Part shown: positions 7,061 through 15,909 of the stretch, in pieces
How positions within the stretch are numbered: position 1 is the first letter of the stretch
Layout of the letters: each line of letters opens with the position of its first letter
Assembly: GCA_002009475.1 (NCBI GenBank)
Contig: AYTS01000074.1
Span: forward strand, 1 to 36,315
DNA from: Candidatus Brocadia carolinensis
GTDB taxonomy: Bacteria > Planctomycetota > Brocadiia > Brocadiales > Brocadiaceae
DNA length: 36,315 bases
Direction: 5' to 3'
The notes under the pieces: model-generated
What the model was told of the DNA's origin: nothing
Seen by the model: only the letters and a program-made list of their open reading frames with translations
Databases searched by the model: none
Made by a program: the position numbers and the translations under genes

Positions 7061-8741
7061 TGCCTTGCTCAGACCATCTTTCTTTTCCTGTCTCTGTGCA
7101 AGGCCAACTTTTACCGCAGTTATTTCCTCCTGAACACTTTTTTTTCAGATGCTCCTTTTCTTCTGCAAGCATGGAGGACTCTTCGACCTGTTGTTCTAAC
7201 TGTTTGCGCTGTTGATTGAGTTGCATAAGCTCTTCCTGCAAACGTTGTTCACGCACACAGGTATTTTCCACTTCCACATCAATCTCTTCCATCTCGTTTT
7301 CGTTGATTTTTTTCTCCGCAGCAAGTTCGTCACGCTTCTGTTCATTCTGTGCAAGCTCATTATCTTTGGAAATTTTCAGAATATTTACCTGCTCTATTCT
7401 CTTTGTCAATTGGGCAGTCTCCGCTTCGAGTCCGGTAAGTTCCTCAATGTGGTATTGTTTATCCATCTCCAATTTTTCAAGAGTCTGCCGGATTTGAACC
7501 AATTCCTCTTCGATTTTCTTCAGTTCGCTTTTACGGGATATGATTCCTACCTGTCCCTGCTTCTTACCACCGCTAAGCGCACCATCAGATTCTAACAATG
7601 CCCCATCAAGGGTCACATACTGATTCGTACGGTTGTCGCTGCTCAAGGCAAGCGCCGTAGTAAGGTCGTTTACAACGACCGTCGCACTCAGAAAACTGTC
7701 GACAACCTTACAAGCCTCTCCTGTGTAATTGACCAGGTTGCGTGCGATACCCACAACACCAGGTTTTTGCAGGATTTCATCAGGAATGGGAGCCTGGCTG
7801 TCCGCTCGATCCAACGGGAAAAAGATCGCGTGCCCCTTTTGGCTCTTTTGCAGGAATGCAATAGCCTCCACGGCATCATCTGTAGTGTCAGTAACAATGC
7901 CCTGAACCCTCTCACCCAAGGCAGTTTCGATAGCCAATGCATACGGGAGATCGACCTTTACCAGGTCGGCAATCATGCCCCGTATACCCTTTACCGCCGC
8001 AGGGTCTTTTCTGGATTCCTCCAGGATGGCCTTTGCGCCAGACTCTACCCCTTCCGACCGCATTTCGAAGTCCATAAGCACTTCGTGTCGGGAGGTTTTG
8101 CTGCTCTGCAATTGCTTTTGCTGATTGATCTGTTCGTCCAAAGACCGTATCATACTCACCAGTTCCTGGATACGTCCCTTTGAGGTAGACAATTTTTGGT
8201 CCAAGCCATGGGATTCTTCCAGGAGGGCATCCTTTTCCTTCGTTGTTTCCAGGTATTTAGACATCAAGGTATCCATGAATGAAGCAATTTCTTCTTGTCT
8301 CTTAAAAAGCCGCATTTTCCGGTTTTTTAAGGCGTCCTTCTCGGTTGTCAGGCTGCCAATTTCATTCTGAAGGCTGGATTCCTGCTGAAGGACAGAGATA
8401 ATCTCAGACTTCCTTTCGTCGATACCCTGATATAACAAGTCGCATTCGAAGTTAACTTGTTTCTGGGTAATCTCTTTTGCCTTCAGGTCATCTGCGAAGC
8501 GCAAAATTTCTTGTTCCACGGTACTCAACTGTTCCTTTGCTTCTGTAATCTTATTGTTTATCTCATGTATCTTGTTTTCCATTCCCCGTTGTTGTTCAAT
8601 ATATTTTTCCCGTAGTCTTTCCAGCTCTTTCATACGTTCCTGGTCATAGGTTACTTTGTCTCTATTGTTGGATATTTGCGCGTCGAGATTCACCCTCTCG
8701 GTCTGCATTTGTGCCAATTGTTTCTCTAGTTGCCCTATCAT
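7053..8741 (-). CDS. smc: SMC chromosome-segregation ATPase, middle part with hinge (frameshifted at both ends)
   Basis: This fragment holds most of the outgoing coiled coil, the hinge and the start of the returning coil. The hinge runs from about VKGIRGMIADLVKVDLPYAL to LLESDGALSGGKKQGQVGI, with the conserved glycine-rich exit GALSGG. SMC molecules dimerise through this domain. Its last 30 or so residues (from CSGGNNCGKSW) are out of frame, caused by one extra base in the homopolymer at 7138-7145. Its first codon overlaps the stop of the N-terminal fragment as ATGA at 8738-8741, but there is no ribosome binding site and the coil continues across the break, so a missing base near 8740 is likelier than a genuine second gene. 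Confidence 0.88.
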   Translation of the reverse strand: MIGQLEKQLAQMQTERVNLDAQISNNRDKVTYDQERMKELERLREKYIEQQRGMENKIHEINNKITEAKEQLSTVEQEILRFADDLKAKEITQKQVNFECDLLYQGIDERKSEIISVLQQESSLQNEIGSLTTEKDALKNRKMRLFKRQEEIASFMDTLMSKYLETTKEKDALLEESHGLDQKLSTSKGRIQELVSMIRSLDEQINQQKQLQSSKTSRHEVLMDFEMRSEGVESGAKAILEESRKDPAAVKGIRGMIADLVKVDLPYALAIETALGERVQGIVTDTTDDAVEAIAFLQKSQKGHAIFFPLDRADSQAPIPDEILQKPGVVGIARNLVNYTGEACKVVDSFLSATVVVNDLTTALALSSDNRTNQYVTLDGALLESDGALSGGKKQGQVGIISRKSELKKIEEELVQIRQTLEKLEMDKQYHIEELTGLEAETAQLTKRIEQVNILKISKDNELAQNEQKRDELAAEKKINENEMEEIDVEVENTCVREQRLQEELMQLNQQRKQLEQQVEESSMLAEEKEHLKKKCSGGNNCGKSWPCTETGKERWSEQGIE

Positions 8742-9562
8742 CCTTCAAGGGTATTTATTTGCACTTCGAGCTCATTTATCTCTGCAACAATCTTTTGATT
8801 TTGTTCCCCGGTCTGAGCTGCCTGTTCTGAAACAGTCGCTCCCTTCTCTTTTAGATCACGATAATTTTTCAGTGAAAGTCCAATCTTTAAATTTTTTAAT
8901 TGTTCCACATATTCCTGATATTTGCGCGCCTTCGATGCCTGAAGTTTTACCGAGCGAAGCTGCTTTTGCAATTCCTCAATGATATCACCTACCCGAAGGA
9001 GATTTTGTTCCACATGTTCAAGCTTACTTAAGGCAGCTTTTTTGCGTGATTTAAACTTACTGATTCCGGCAGCTTCCTCAAATAACAGCCGTCTTTCACG
9101 AGAATCAGCCTGCAGCATGGCTTCCACGTTGCCCTGTTCAATGACAGAATAGGCATTTGCGCCAAAGCCAGTATCCAGAAAAAGTTCCCGGATATCCTTT
9201 AATCTGCTTGCCTGTTTGTTGAGAAGGTATTCTGACTCACCCGAGGTATACAAACGACGTGTTATACAGACCTCGGTATATTCAAGTGGTAGCAGTCCCT
9301 TCGTGTTTTGTATGGTTAGGGATACCTCGGCATAACCGAGAGAGGGGCGTTTATCGGTTCCATTAAAGATTACGTCCGCCATTTCATTGCCCCGGAGCGA
9401 TTTTACGCTTTGCTCACCAAGTACCCACTTAAGGGCGTCAATAACGTTGCTTTTCCCGCACCCATTGGGACCCACAATAACAGTTATTCCATCCTCAAAG
9501 ATAATTTCAGTTTTTTCTGCAAAAGATTTAAACCCGAATAATTCCAGTTTTTTCAGTTTCAT
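8738..9562 (-). CDS. smc: SMC chromosome-segregation ATPase, N-terminal part (frameshifted)
   Basis: The first 274 residues of SMC: MKLKKLELFGFKSFAEKTEI, Walker A GPNGCGKSNVIDALKWVLGE at about residues 32-51, and the Q-loop region down to DTGFGANAYSVIEQGNVEAM. The Arg-finger and switch stretch SRERRLLFEEAAGISKFKSR follows, and then the start of the coiled coil. The frame ends at INTLEG just where the coil should continue into GQLEKQLAQMQ of the next fragment. The break is not in a long homopolymer, unlike most other breaks in this window. A probable terminator for the upstream gene lies at 9604-9640, so smc likely has its own promoter in the 40 bases between it and the start, or is read through. 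Confidence 0.9.
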   Translation of the reverse strand: MKLKKLELFGFKSFAEKTEIIFEDGITVIVGPNGCGKSNVIDALKWVLGEQSVKSLRGNEMADVIFNGTDKRPSLGYAEVSLTIQNTKGLLPLEYTEVCITRRLYTSGESEYLLNKQASRLKDIRELFLDTGFGANAYSVIEQGNVEAMLQADSRERRLLFEEAAGISKFKSRKKAALSKLEHVEQNLLRVGDIIEELQKQLRSVKLQASKARKYQEYVEQLKNLKIGLSLKNYRDLKEKGATVSEQAAQTGEQNQKIVAEINELEVQINTLEG

Positions 9563-9603
9563 GATCCTAATGATTCAAAGTTATGAGAGAAATACTCATT
9601 GCT

Positions 9604-9640
9604 AAAAAGGGGTATTTCGTTTGTGCGAAACACCCCTTTC
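9604..9640 (-). terminator. Rho-independent terminator between the small Lys-rich gene and smc
   Basis: On the minus strand AAAGGGGT-G-TTTCG pairs with CGAAA-T-ACCCCTTT around a short loop, and the stem runs into TTTTT. It would end transcripts coming from 9836-9940 or further upstream, just before the smc start at 9562. Confidence 0.65.
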
Positions 9641-9788
9641 TCATTATACCGCGTGTGGTCTCTTACATGAAATGGATAAAATTCTTTATACAGTAATCAT
9701 TACGATACTATTCCCGATACTTACACTCAGCATACAGCATGTAATTATAACTAAAATATCAATTAAGTAAACCTTCACCCGTAAAATT

Positions 9789-9809
9789 ATCTTAAAATTT
9801 TTTTAAGAT
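9789..9809. terminator. AT-rich hairpin after the small Lys-rich gene
   Basis: ATCTTAAAA (9789-9797) and TTTTAAGAT (9801-9809) form a perfect nine-pair stem with a three-base loop, 27 bases beyond the stop of the gene at 9836-9940. The AT-only stem is weak for a terminator, and the GC-rich hairpin at 9604-9640 is the better candidate. Confidence 0.35.
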
Positions 9810-9835
9810 GCTTTTAGGCTGATACATATCCGGTA

Positions 9836-9940
9836 TTATTTCTTCGTTGCTTTCTTTGTTGTTGCTGCCTTCTTTGCTGTTGCTTTCTTCGCAGGTCCTT
9901 TTGCCGTCTTTCCTGAACTTCCGCACTTCTTCATTGCCAT
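9836..9940 (-). CDS. Very small Lys/Ala-rich protein, histone H1-like tail (34 aa)
   Basis: A 34-codon gene starting MAMKKCGSSGKTAKGPAKKA and continuing in repeats of the type KKATAKKAATTKKATKK. About a third of residues are lysine and most of the rest are Ala, Thr or Gly, so it is extremely basic and probably disordered. This composition matches the tails of bacterial histone H1-like proteins and suggests nucleic-acid or polyphosphate binding, but no function is proven. The case for a real gene is the near-perfect Shine-Dalgarno AAGGAGGTGAT at 9946-9956, seven bases before the ATG, stronger than that of most genes here, followed by two hairpins after the stop. The single cysteine at residue 6 is notable. 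It is 54 bases downstream of nrdG on the same strand. Confidence 0.6.
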   Translation of the reverse strand: MAMKKCGSSGKTAKGPAKKATAKKAATTKKATKK

Positions 9941-9994
9941 AGATAATCACCTCCTTTCCCTGACTTTATATGAGACCAAACGGTATTAATGAAA

Positions 9995-10783
9995 TTACCA
10001 ATTTCTCTGTAAAACCTTTCCCTCTTCACCGCGCACACAGCAGTATTCAACATATTTACCAGCTCGTGACGCAAATCCCCGGAGCATTTCCTGAGGATAT
10101 GGTTCAACTTTTAGCATCTCTGTGCCAAGGCAGTGATTCGGTCTGAATGCCTGCAGGATATATCGCCTGGCGCCTTGAATGGTCATAGCGATATCTTCAA
10201 TGTCGTCCCCATCTAATTGTGACGGACATACCGTGGTGCGAAACTCATATTCGATACCACTTTCCATAATAATCCTGATACTCTCTTCAATATCTTCAAT
10301 AGCGCAGGGTACGCCAGAAACCAGCGCATACTTCTCTTTCTGAAGAGGCGCCTTGATATCCATTGCGACACAATCCAGGAGGTTTCTGGCAATCAAATTC
10401 TTCAGTGTCTGTGGATTTGTGCCGTTCGTATCTAACCGCACGAGAATCCCTAACTCCTTTAGCAAACGGAGGAATACATCGAGTTGTTTATGTGTCGTTG
10501 GCTCACCACCCGTAACCACAACACCATCCACCCAGCCAAGATTTTGTCTCATCTTGTCAATCACAGCCTCGACAGGGATGGATTCCAGCTCGTTCGGCGT
10601 TTGTACCAAATGGGGTGCGTGGCAATAAGGACAACGAAGATTGCACGTGGGTAAAAATACGATAGAGACTATCTTGCTTTCCCATTCGATAAGACTATTT
10701 TCTATGAATCCTTTGATTGGCAAAATCACGCTGCACCATTTCATATAAGGATGGTTAAGCGAAGCAAATCCATCCTTCATCAT
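9995..10783 (-). CDS. nrdG: Anaerobic ribonucleotide reductase activating enzyme (radical SAM)
   Basis: A radical SAM protein with CNLRCPYC (CxxxCxxC, 4Fe-4S ligands) at about residues 47-54, preceded by VSIVFLPT, followed by the GGEP motif in VVVTGGEPTTH. It then has LDTNGTNP and VAMDIKAPLQKEKY, as in the NrdG-type activases of TIGR02495. It uses S-adenosylmethionine to install the glycyl radical on NrdD, encoded immediately upstream on the same strand with a 213-base gap. The start is uncertain: two adjacent ATG codons at 10778-10783 and one at 10741-10743 (MKWCSVILPIKGF) are all possible, none with a strong ribosome binding site. The shorter form begins nearer to the usual family start. 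Confidence 0.88.
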   Translation of the reverse strand: MMKDGFASLNHPYMKWCSVILPIKGFIENSLIEWESKIVSIVFLPTCNLRCPYCHAPHLVQTPNELESIPVEAVIDKMRQNLGWVDGVVVTGGEPTTHKQLDVFLRLLKELGILVRLDTNGTNPQTLKNLIARNLLDCVAMDIKAPLQKEKYALVSGVPCAIEDIEESIRIIMESGIEYEFRTTVCPSQLDGDDIEDIAMTIQGARRYILQAFRPNHCLGTEMLKVEPYPQEMLRGFASRAGKYVEYCCVRGEEGKVLQRNW

Positions 10784-10803
10784 ATAAACTGTTCAAACCG
10801 TTT

Positions 10804-10829
10804 GCTGGGTGCGCTCCGCTTCACCCAGC
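10804..10829. repeat. Palindromic hairpin between nrdD and nrdG
   Basis: GCTGGGTG at 10804-10811 and CACCCAGC at 10822-10829 are perfectly complementary around CGCTCCGCTT. It has the shape of a short dispersed intergenic palindrome. It could also stabilise or attenuate the nrdD-nrdG transcript; no T-run follows. Confidence 0.45.
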
Positions 10830-10996
10830 CTGCATATCAACAAAAACAGCCATTGTCTTGGTGAGGGTAACAAAACGATCTTAATCAGAGGATTGCCTTG
10901 TTTCCACTTGCCATGACAATTCATGCATCCACAATTTCAGGTGCCAACCATACACGAACTAGGCCAGCAGATAAAACCACGATTCCTTTCCGAGAT

Positions 10997-13444
10997 TTAG
11001 CACTTCGTTCCGCATGACTCTGCAGATACCGGCATCTCATTGGGTACAAGATCGCTCACGCTATAGTTACCCTTGTGTCTGTCTACGAGTTCTCCGATCT
11101 TGGACTTGTTCCAGTTATTGATGCGGCTAAAATATCCCACGATTCTCGAAATACCATACACATTTTCGGAGCCGCAGTGTCCGCAAATATCGGTAAGTTT
11201 TTGAGTAACCTTTTTGCAATCATTGCAGATTGTAAATTCCGGAGATATGGTAACCTGTGCAGCCTGGGTATTCTTAAAGGTCTTTTTGACCAGATTCATA
11301 ATGCTGGATGCAGGAGGTCTTTCTTCACCCACAAATGCGTGGATAATAGCGCCGGACTCAATCATTGTATGAAACTTGCTCTGAAGGAAGATTCGGGTGA
11401 TCATGTCTACCGGAGCGTCCGGACGCAGATGCACGCTGTTGGTGTAGTAGAATTCGTCCTTTTCAATGTCTCCCTTGACCATATCCGCGGCTTCCGGGTA
11501 ATTCCTGATATCAACCTTTGCGAGTCGCCGGCTGGCGCTTTCCGCCGGAGATTCCTCTAAGGAGAATTTCAATTTGTATTTCTTGCCTGCCTCTTTCACA
11601 CGCATATACATGTGGGAAATAACCCGTAACCCCAGCTTAATCATGTCATCGCCTTCGTGCAACTCCCTTCCGGTCATAAACTGCAGACATTCATTCAATC
11701 CCAGAATACCCACGATGTACGTTGAGGTCTCCAAATCCACATAAGGGCGCCCGTCTTTTGCCTTCTTGCCAACCTCCCAGAGGGGCATCTCCGGACTGGC
11801 CATCAGTTTTGCTGCAAATGCCTTTTTCTGGAGATGCGCTTTTACAGCAATCTCAATGCCTTTGTCGATTTCTTTGTACAGTGCATCCCAATTGCCTCTG
11901 CCTGCCCGGTAGGAAGCCTGGGGAAGGTTGATTGTAATATTCTGAAATCCGCAGAAACGCATACTTTCCGGATGCTTGATCATGTAATTGTCGTCTATTG
12001 TGGTGCGCAAACGGCAGCAGGCCGAGAGGGTAATCTCATCTCTGTCAAAGATGAAATAGGGAACACCATTTTCGCTGGCAATCTGACAAGCGTATTCAAG
12101 GATTTCATATTGCTTCGGATCATTGAGGGTGTCCTCGTTAATATGGAAATCACACTTTGGAAAGGCAAACACGTGACCATAACAATCTCCTTCACGCCAT
12201 ACATCCAGCATAGCTAAGGTAAACTGCCGCGCTGTTTCTTCATAATCGCCATAGGTTTTTCCGGTAGGTTTTCCGCCGGGTCCAATGGCAGGGATATTCC
12301 TTAAATATCGCGGGATCCCGGTGTGGACGTTAAAATCCAAAAACAAGGTCTGACCTCCCCGGGAAAAAGCGCTCTGGGAACAACTGAAGATCAGGTGCTG
12401 CGCCTCCTGTTTCATCTCTGCATAGCTCATCCCTTCCAGATAAGGGGCATACATAATATTGACATACGCTACACCAAGGGCCCCGGCATAATATGCCTGC
12501 ATTGAGGCCAGGAAGGTATTCAGATGTCCTGTCAGGGTGCGCGCATGCTTTGCGGGAGCGGATTCTGTGTCAAGATTTTGGAGCGATAAGCCGTACTTCT
12601 TCAAATATTCGAGGGAATGGGAAGAGCAATATACCCGTGTCGGATAACCCAGATCATGGATATGTACCATTCCGTTCAGATGGGCATCTGCCACATCTCT
12701 CGAAAAGACTTCCTGAAGGGCATACTGCTTTAAGGTATTTTCAGCAATCGCAAGATTAATTGCCTCCGGATTATTTGTGGCAATATTACTGTTCTCCTTG
12801 TTCTTTGACATAATCAACTCTTCGAGGTCGTACTTCGGCATACCAATGACGGCCTGTTTTTCGAGTTTCTTGTTGTAACCCCTCTCAAAAAGTTCATTGT
12901 CTACCAGTTCGCGTATTAATGCCGTAGAGATGCGGTTTAATCCGGAAGAAAACACCCGTTGCTCAACAACGCCGGCAATTTCAGACGCAACTCCTTCGGG
13001 AAGATCGGCCTCCTTTTCCAGGGCCTCCGCAATCTTTCTCTTGTCCCACGGAAAGGTTTCGTCTTTTGTCTCTGTGTCGACCAAAAGAGAAACATCCGTA
13101 GTATCTGCCCGTTTCTTCGTTTGTTTTCGCACACGAAGGGATTCCCTGCTCCTTGCCCTTTTGTCACGATAAAGAATGTACGCCTTGGCCGTTTTGGCAT
13201 GCCCTGTTTCAATGAGCACCTTTTCCACAACGTCCTGTATCTCTTCAATGCCGGGCGGTTGCCCTGCATGCTTTTTTTCCAAAAACATGGTAACAACAAC
13301 CGCCAGCTCGTCTGCCAGAGCACGGTCTTCACCGCCCACTGCCTGTGCCGCCTTGAAGATGGCATCAGCAATCTTTCTCTCGTTAAAGGGCACCAATCTT
13401 CCATCGCGCTTTACTACCTGCTCTAATGTTGCTGCTGTGTTCAT
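10997..13444 (-). CDS. nrdD: Anaerobic ribonucleoside-triphosphate reductase, class III, with two ATP-cones
   Basis: An 815-residue class III reductase that makes deoxyribonucleotides without oxygen. Two ATP-cone regulatory domains come first: VVKRDGRLVPFNERKIADAI (from about residue 10) and a second, shorter one from about residue 110 (FPWDKRKIAEALEKEADLPE). The catalytic barrel includes VYCSSHSLEYLKKYGLSLQN, where an active-site cysteine lies, and CQIASENGVPYFIFDRDE. A zinc site follows near the end (CNDC and CGHC), and the glycyl-radical loop is ISRIVGYFSRINNW with the radical glycine in VGY. The presence of two cones suggests complex allosteric control. NrdR is encoded 48 bases upstream and NrdG downstream, forming an apparent nrdRDG operon. 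GGGGAAGGG precedes the ATG. Confidence 0.95.
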   Translation of the reverse strand: MNTAATLEQVVKRDGRLVPFNERKIADAIFKAAQAVGGEDRALADELAVVVTMFLEKKHAGQPPGIEEIQDVVEKVLIETGHAKTAKAYILYRDKRARSRESLRVRKQTKKRADTTDVSLLVDTETKDETFPWDKRKIAEALEKEADLPEGVASEIAGVVEQRVFSSGLNRISTALIRELVDNELFERGYNKKLEKQAVIGMPKYDLEELIMSKNKENSNIATNNPEAINLAIAENTLKQYALQEVFSRDVADAHLNGMVHIHDLGYPTRVYCSSHSLEYLKKYGLSLQNLDTESAPAKHARTLTGHLNTFLASMQAYYAGALGVAYVNIMYAPYLEGMSYAEMKQEAQHLIFSCSQSAFSRGGQTLFLDFNVHTGIPRYLRNIPAIGPGGKPTGKTYGDYEETARQFTLAMLDVWREGDCYGHVFAFPKCDFHINEDTLNDPKQYEILEYACQIASENGVPYFIFDRDEITLSACCRLRTTIDDNYMIKHPESMRFCGFQNITINLPQASYRAGRGNWDALYKEIDKGIEIAVKAHLQKKAFAAKLMASPEMPLWEVGKKAKDGRPYVDLETSTYIVGILGLNECLQFMTGRELHEGDDMIKLGLRVISHMYMRVKEAGKKYKLKFSLEESPAESASRRLAKVDIRNYPEAADMVKGDIEKDEFYYTNSVHLRPDAPVDMITRIFLQSKFHTMIESGAIIHAFVGEERPPASSIMNLVKKTFKNTQAAQVTISPEFTICNDCKKVTQKLTDICGHCGSENVYGISRIVGYFSRINNWNKSKIGELVDRHKGNYSVSDLVPNEMPVSAESCGTKC

Positions 13445-13492
13445 TTCCCTTCCCCTCTGGTTTAATGTTGAAGAGATATACTGCGGGAGTCA

Positions 13493-13972
13493 CTACTCCC
13501 GTCCTTTTTTTTTCTTTGGTGTATTTGTCATCAATGGCTTCAGTTCATCAATGAATTCCGAGATATCCTTAAATTCCCGGTATACCGACGCAAATCGCAC
13601 ATACGCCACCGCATCAAGAATCTTTAACTTTTGCATTACCAACGCGCCGAGAAAATTCGTAGTCACTTCCCGGTCAAATTTATTGTAAATTTCGCGTTCA
13701 ATTTCATTTACAATATTTTCCAGCGTGTCGGTCGAAACCGGCCTCTTTTCACATGCCTTCAATAACCCATTTAATATCTTCTTACGGTCAAATGCCTCCC
13801 GCGTCCCGTCTTTCTTCACCACACGCAGCGGACTCTCTTCAATTCGTTCATAGGTTGTGAACCGACGACCGCAACCCAAACATTCCCGTCTCCGTTTAAT
13901 ACTCAAACCGTCCACCGATGTCCGGGAGTTAATGACTTTGTCATTATCTACTTTGCAAAATAAACATTGCAT
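13493..13972 (-). CDS. nrdR: Transcriptional repressor NrdR
   Basis: A 159-residue protein starting MQCLFCKVDNDKVINSRTS, with a zinc ribbon (CLFC and CLGC) followed by RRFTTYERIEESPLRVVKKDGTREAF, the start of the ATP-cone that senses ATP/dATP. This is the standard NrdR layout and length. A GTG further out (14017) would add 15 residues, but the family begins at the MxCxxC, so I chose 13972. No good Shine-Dalgarno is visible before it. NrdR represses ribonucleotide reductase genes at tandem AT-rich boxes; here nrdD follows within 48 bases. The C-terminal tail encodes KKKK over a nine-base A run (coding strand), so its last residues should be treated with caution. Confidence 0.93.
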   Translation of the reverse strand: MQCLFCKVDNDKVINSRTSVDGLSIKRRRECLGCGRRFTTYERIEESPLRVVKKDGTREAFDRKKILNGLLKACEKRPVSTDTLENIVNEIEREIYNKFDREVTTNFLGALVMQKLKILDAVAYVRFASVYREFKDISEFIDELKPLMTNTPKKKKGRE

Positions 13973-14049
13973 AAATTTAATGGAAAGATGTTTGCGAAAC
14001 TCGATATTTTGAGGCACGCCCGACGATTCAGAATAACTACATATGACAG

Positions 14050-14080
14050 GTTACAATATATAACATACCATATATAGGAT
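14050..14080. promoter_or_regulatory. Candidate NrdR boxes upstream of nrdR
   Basis: GTTACAATATATAACAT (14050-14066) and ACCATATATAGGAT (14067-14080) both resemble the NrdR box pattern of a central ATATAT with short inverted flanks. They lie 78-108 bases upstream of the chosen nrdR start, where autoregulation of the nrdRDG operon would act. The two centres are about 16 bases apart. AT-rich promoters can mimic this pattern, so the call is tentative. Confidence 0.35.
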
Positions 14081-14269
14081 GTCAAGCAGATTTTTTGAAA
14101 AACGATATTGCCCTTTAAAATAGCAAGAAAGGTTGCCATTTTACGGGGTAATATCAAAATATTTTAAAATACTTGCAATATTCTTTGTTATTGTTTAACT
14201 TAACTCTTTATAAAATTTGGAGAAGAAAGGATAAATATTGCTCATGTTTGCCATCAACACCGCTAAAGT

Positions 14270-15493
14270 ATGAGTTGCAAAAAATCGGGAATGTACCAAA
14301 ACCAACGTCGGACTGTTCTGCCTAAGAAGCTGTCCGCATGCTTTTTACTATTGATCGTGTTGATAATGCTGGCAGCAGCGCCACTTTATGCTCAACACAT
14401 TGCGCGTCGATTGGGGCATCCCTCGACACGTTTTGCCGACCCAGTTCACACTCCTGAGGACCTGCGCGATCGTCTTTCCTCGGAAGAGCTCAAGTCAGAC
14501 GTTGCCGTTATTGTAAACTTATGTGACGGCTGGCAGGGCGACATTGAGGATTTTTTCCGTGCTGTGGCAACCGCACCGATCACGTCTCTGCAAATTCCCA
14601 TCGGCGCCCGTTTGCCGGCTATGTCAGCTCGTAAGGACGGCGAAGTAATTCTGCACCGTGACGTGCTATGGATGGGCAATGAGCCGATTGACGCATATGA
14701 ATTCTCTTTTTATTCGAAAGGCCGTCGTTATCGTTGCGTGACACCTAAGCTCTGTTGTAATTTCTGGGTTGAAGATATTGGTACAGACCCTCGCACGCCC
14801 GTCCTGACAATCGAGTGTAATGTGCCGGACACTATCCTGATTAACCGCCCCGTGAAGGTTTGTCTGACGGTGAAGAATGCCGGTGATGCACCAGACGAGT
14901 TGGTTACCGTAAAGCTACCGGTTCCCACGGGTGCGATTTTTACCAAATCAACCGGTGAAACCAATGCCGCTGCAAGCCGTGTAGTCTGGCGTATCTCCAA
15001 CCTTGCCCCCGGATCAAGCAAACAACTCTGTGCGGACTTTAGTGCACAGCAAACCGGCTCTCTGACTTTTGAGTCCTCCGCGCATGGCGTTGTTGCTCAA
15101 CCGGTGGAAACACAGTGTACCACTCGCGTCTCCGGCATCCCGGCGGTTCTCTTTGAAGTTATTGACCTTGATGACCCCATCGAAGTAGGCCAGCAAAACA
15201 CTTACGAACTTCGCGTAACCAACCAGGGTTCAACCGCTCTTACGAACGTAAAAATCATTTGTCCGCTGGAACCAAGCCAGCAGTACGTCTCGTGCACTGG
15301 CGCGACGACTGCCCAGGCGCAGGAAAACATCATTACAACGGTCCCGCTGGCAATGCTATCTGCGAAAGACACGGCTAAATGGTATATTGTCGTAAATTCC
15401 ATTGCGTCCGGCGATGTGCGCTTTACCGCTGAACTTTCGAGCGATCAATTCCAACGCCCCATAAAAGAAACCGAAGCAACCCACCAATACTAA
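14270..15493 (+). CDS. Secreted protein with two DUF11-like repeats
   Basis: A 407-residue protein with a basic N-terminus and a hydrophobic signal segment at about residues 21-41 (LSACFLLLIVLIMLAAAPLYA). A central unique region with the cysteines RYRCVTPKLCCNFW follows. Then come two immunoglobulin-like repeats of the DUF11/OmcB type, one from about residue 183 (TIECNVPDTILINRPVKVCL) and one from about residue 295 (VIDLDDPIEVGQQNTYELRV). Each has the family's 'TV.N.G' and 'W.I..L.PG' features. Such domains are common in cell-envelope proteins, so a structural surface role is likely. The gene is GC-richer than its neighbours, suggesting separate ancestry. A nine-codon frame (14244-14273) with AGAAAGGA upstream ends in ATGA overlapping this start, hinting at coupling. 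A start at 14291 is also possible. Confidence 0.65.
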   Translation: MSCKKSGMYQNQRRTVLPKKLSACFLLLIVLIMLAAAPLYAQHIARRLGHPSTRFADPVHTPEDLRDRLSSEELKSDVAVIVNLCDGWQGDIEDFFRAVATAPITSLQIPIGARLPAMSARKDGEVILHRDVLWMGNEPIDAYEFSFYSKGRRYRCVTPKLCCNFWVEDIGTDPRTPVLTIECNVPDTILINRPVKVCLTVKNAGDAPDELVTVKLPVPTGAIFTKSTGETNAAASRVVWRISNLAPGSSKQLCADFSAQQTGSLTFESSAHGVVAQPVETQCTTRVSGIPAVLFEVIDLDDPIEVGQQNTYELRVTNQGSTALTNVKIICPLEPSQQYVSCTGATTAQAQENIITTVPLAMLSAKDTAKWYIVVNSIASGDVRFTAELSSDQFQRPIKETEATHQY

Positions 15494-15909
15494 AATGCTG
15501 CCGATTTGCAGCAGGGATGTCTGTAAATTCACATTCCGTTCGTGGCTGAATTTAGAATTGTGCCTGCCACACCTTCTTATGCTTTTTATTCTGGCAAAGA
15601 ACGAGATGATTCATTCGCATGCAGGCGCTCAAAAGGTTTCTGTTTGCTACGAAAGAATGATTGAAATAGCATAATAAAGATGTGTATAATGCTGACTAAA
15701 ATAACTTTTTGAAACTCTTTGTTCAATCATTGAATATCAAAAGTAATGCTAAAGGATATATGACGATACCTTCTCAAAATTTTTACCTTCATGTCTTTGT
15801 ATAAGGTTAGTAGGCCGCACTATCTTACGAAATCCCTGGCGAATATTGACTAACCATCAATCGATAAAATATTCAGTGGCTGTGAGGTGTGAATAGGTTC
15901 AAGGTTACC
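15494..15909. other. Intergenic region before the polysaccharide cluster
   Basis: About 415 bases without a convincing gene. A short hairpin directly after the upstream stop (TGCTGC 15496-15501 with GCAGCA 15508-15513) lacks a T-run. The rest is AT-rich. The promoter of the plus-strand polysaccharide cluster should lie here or just beyond, but no confident -35/-10 pair or ops/JUMPstart element stands out. Confidence 0.4.
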
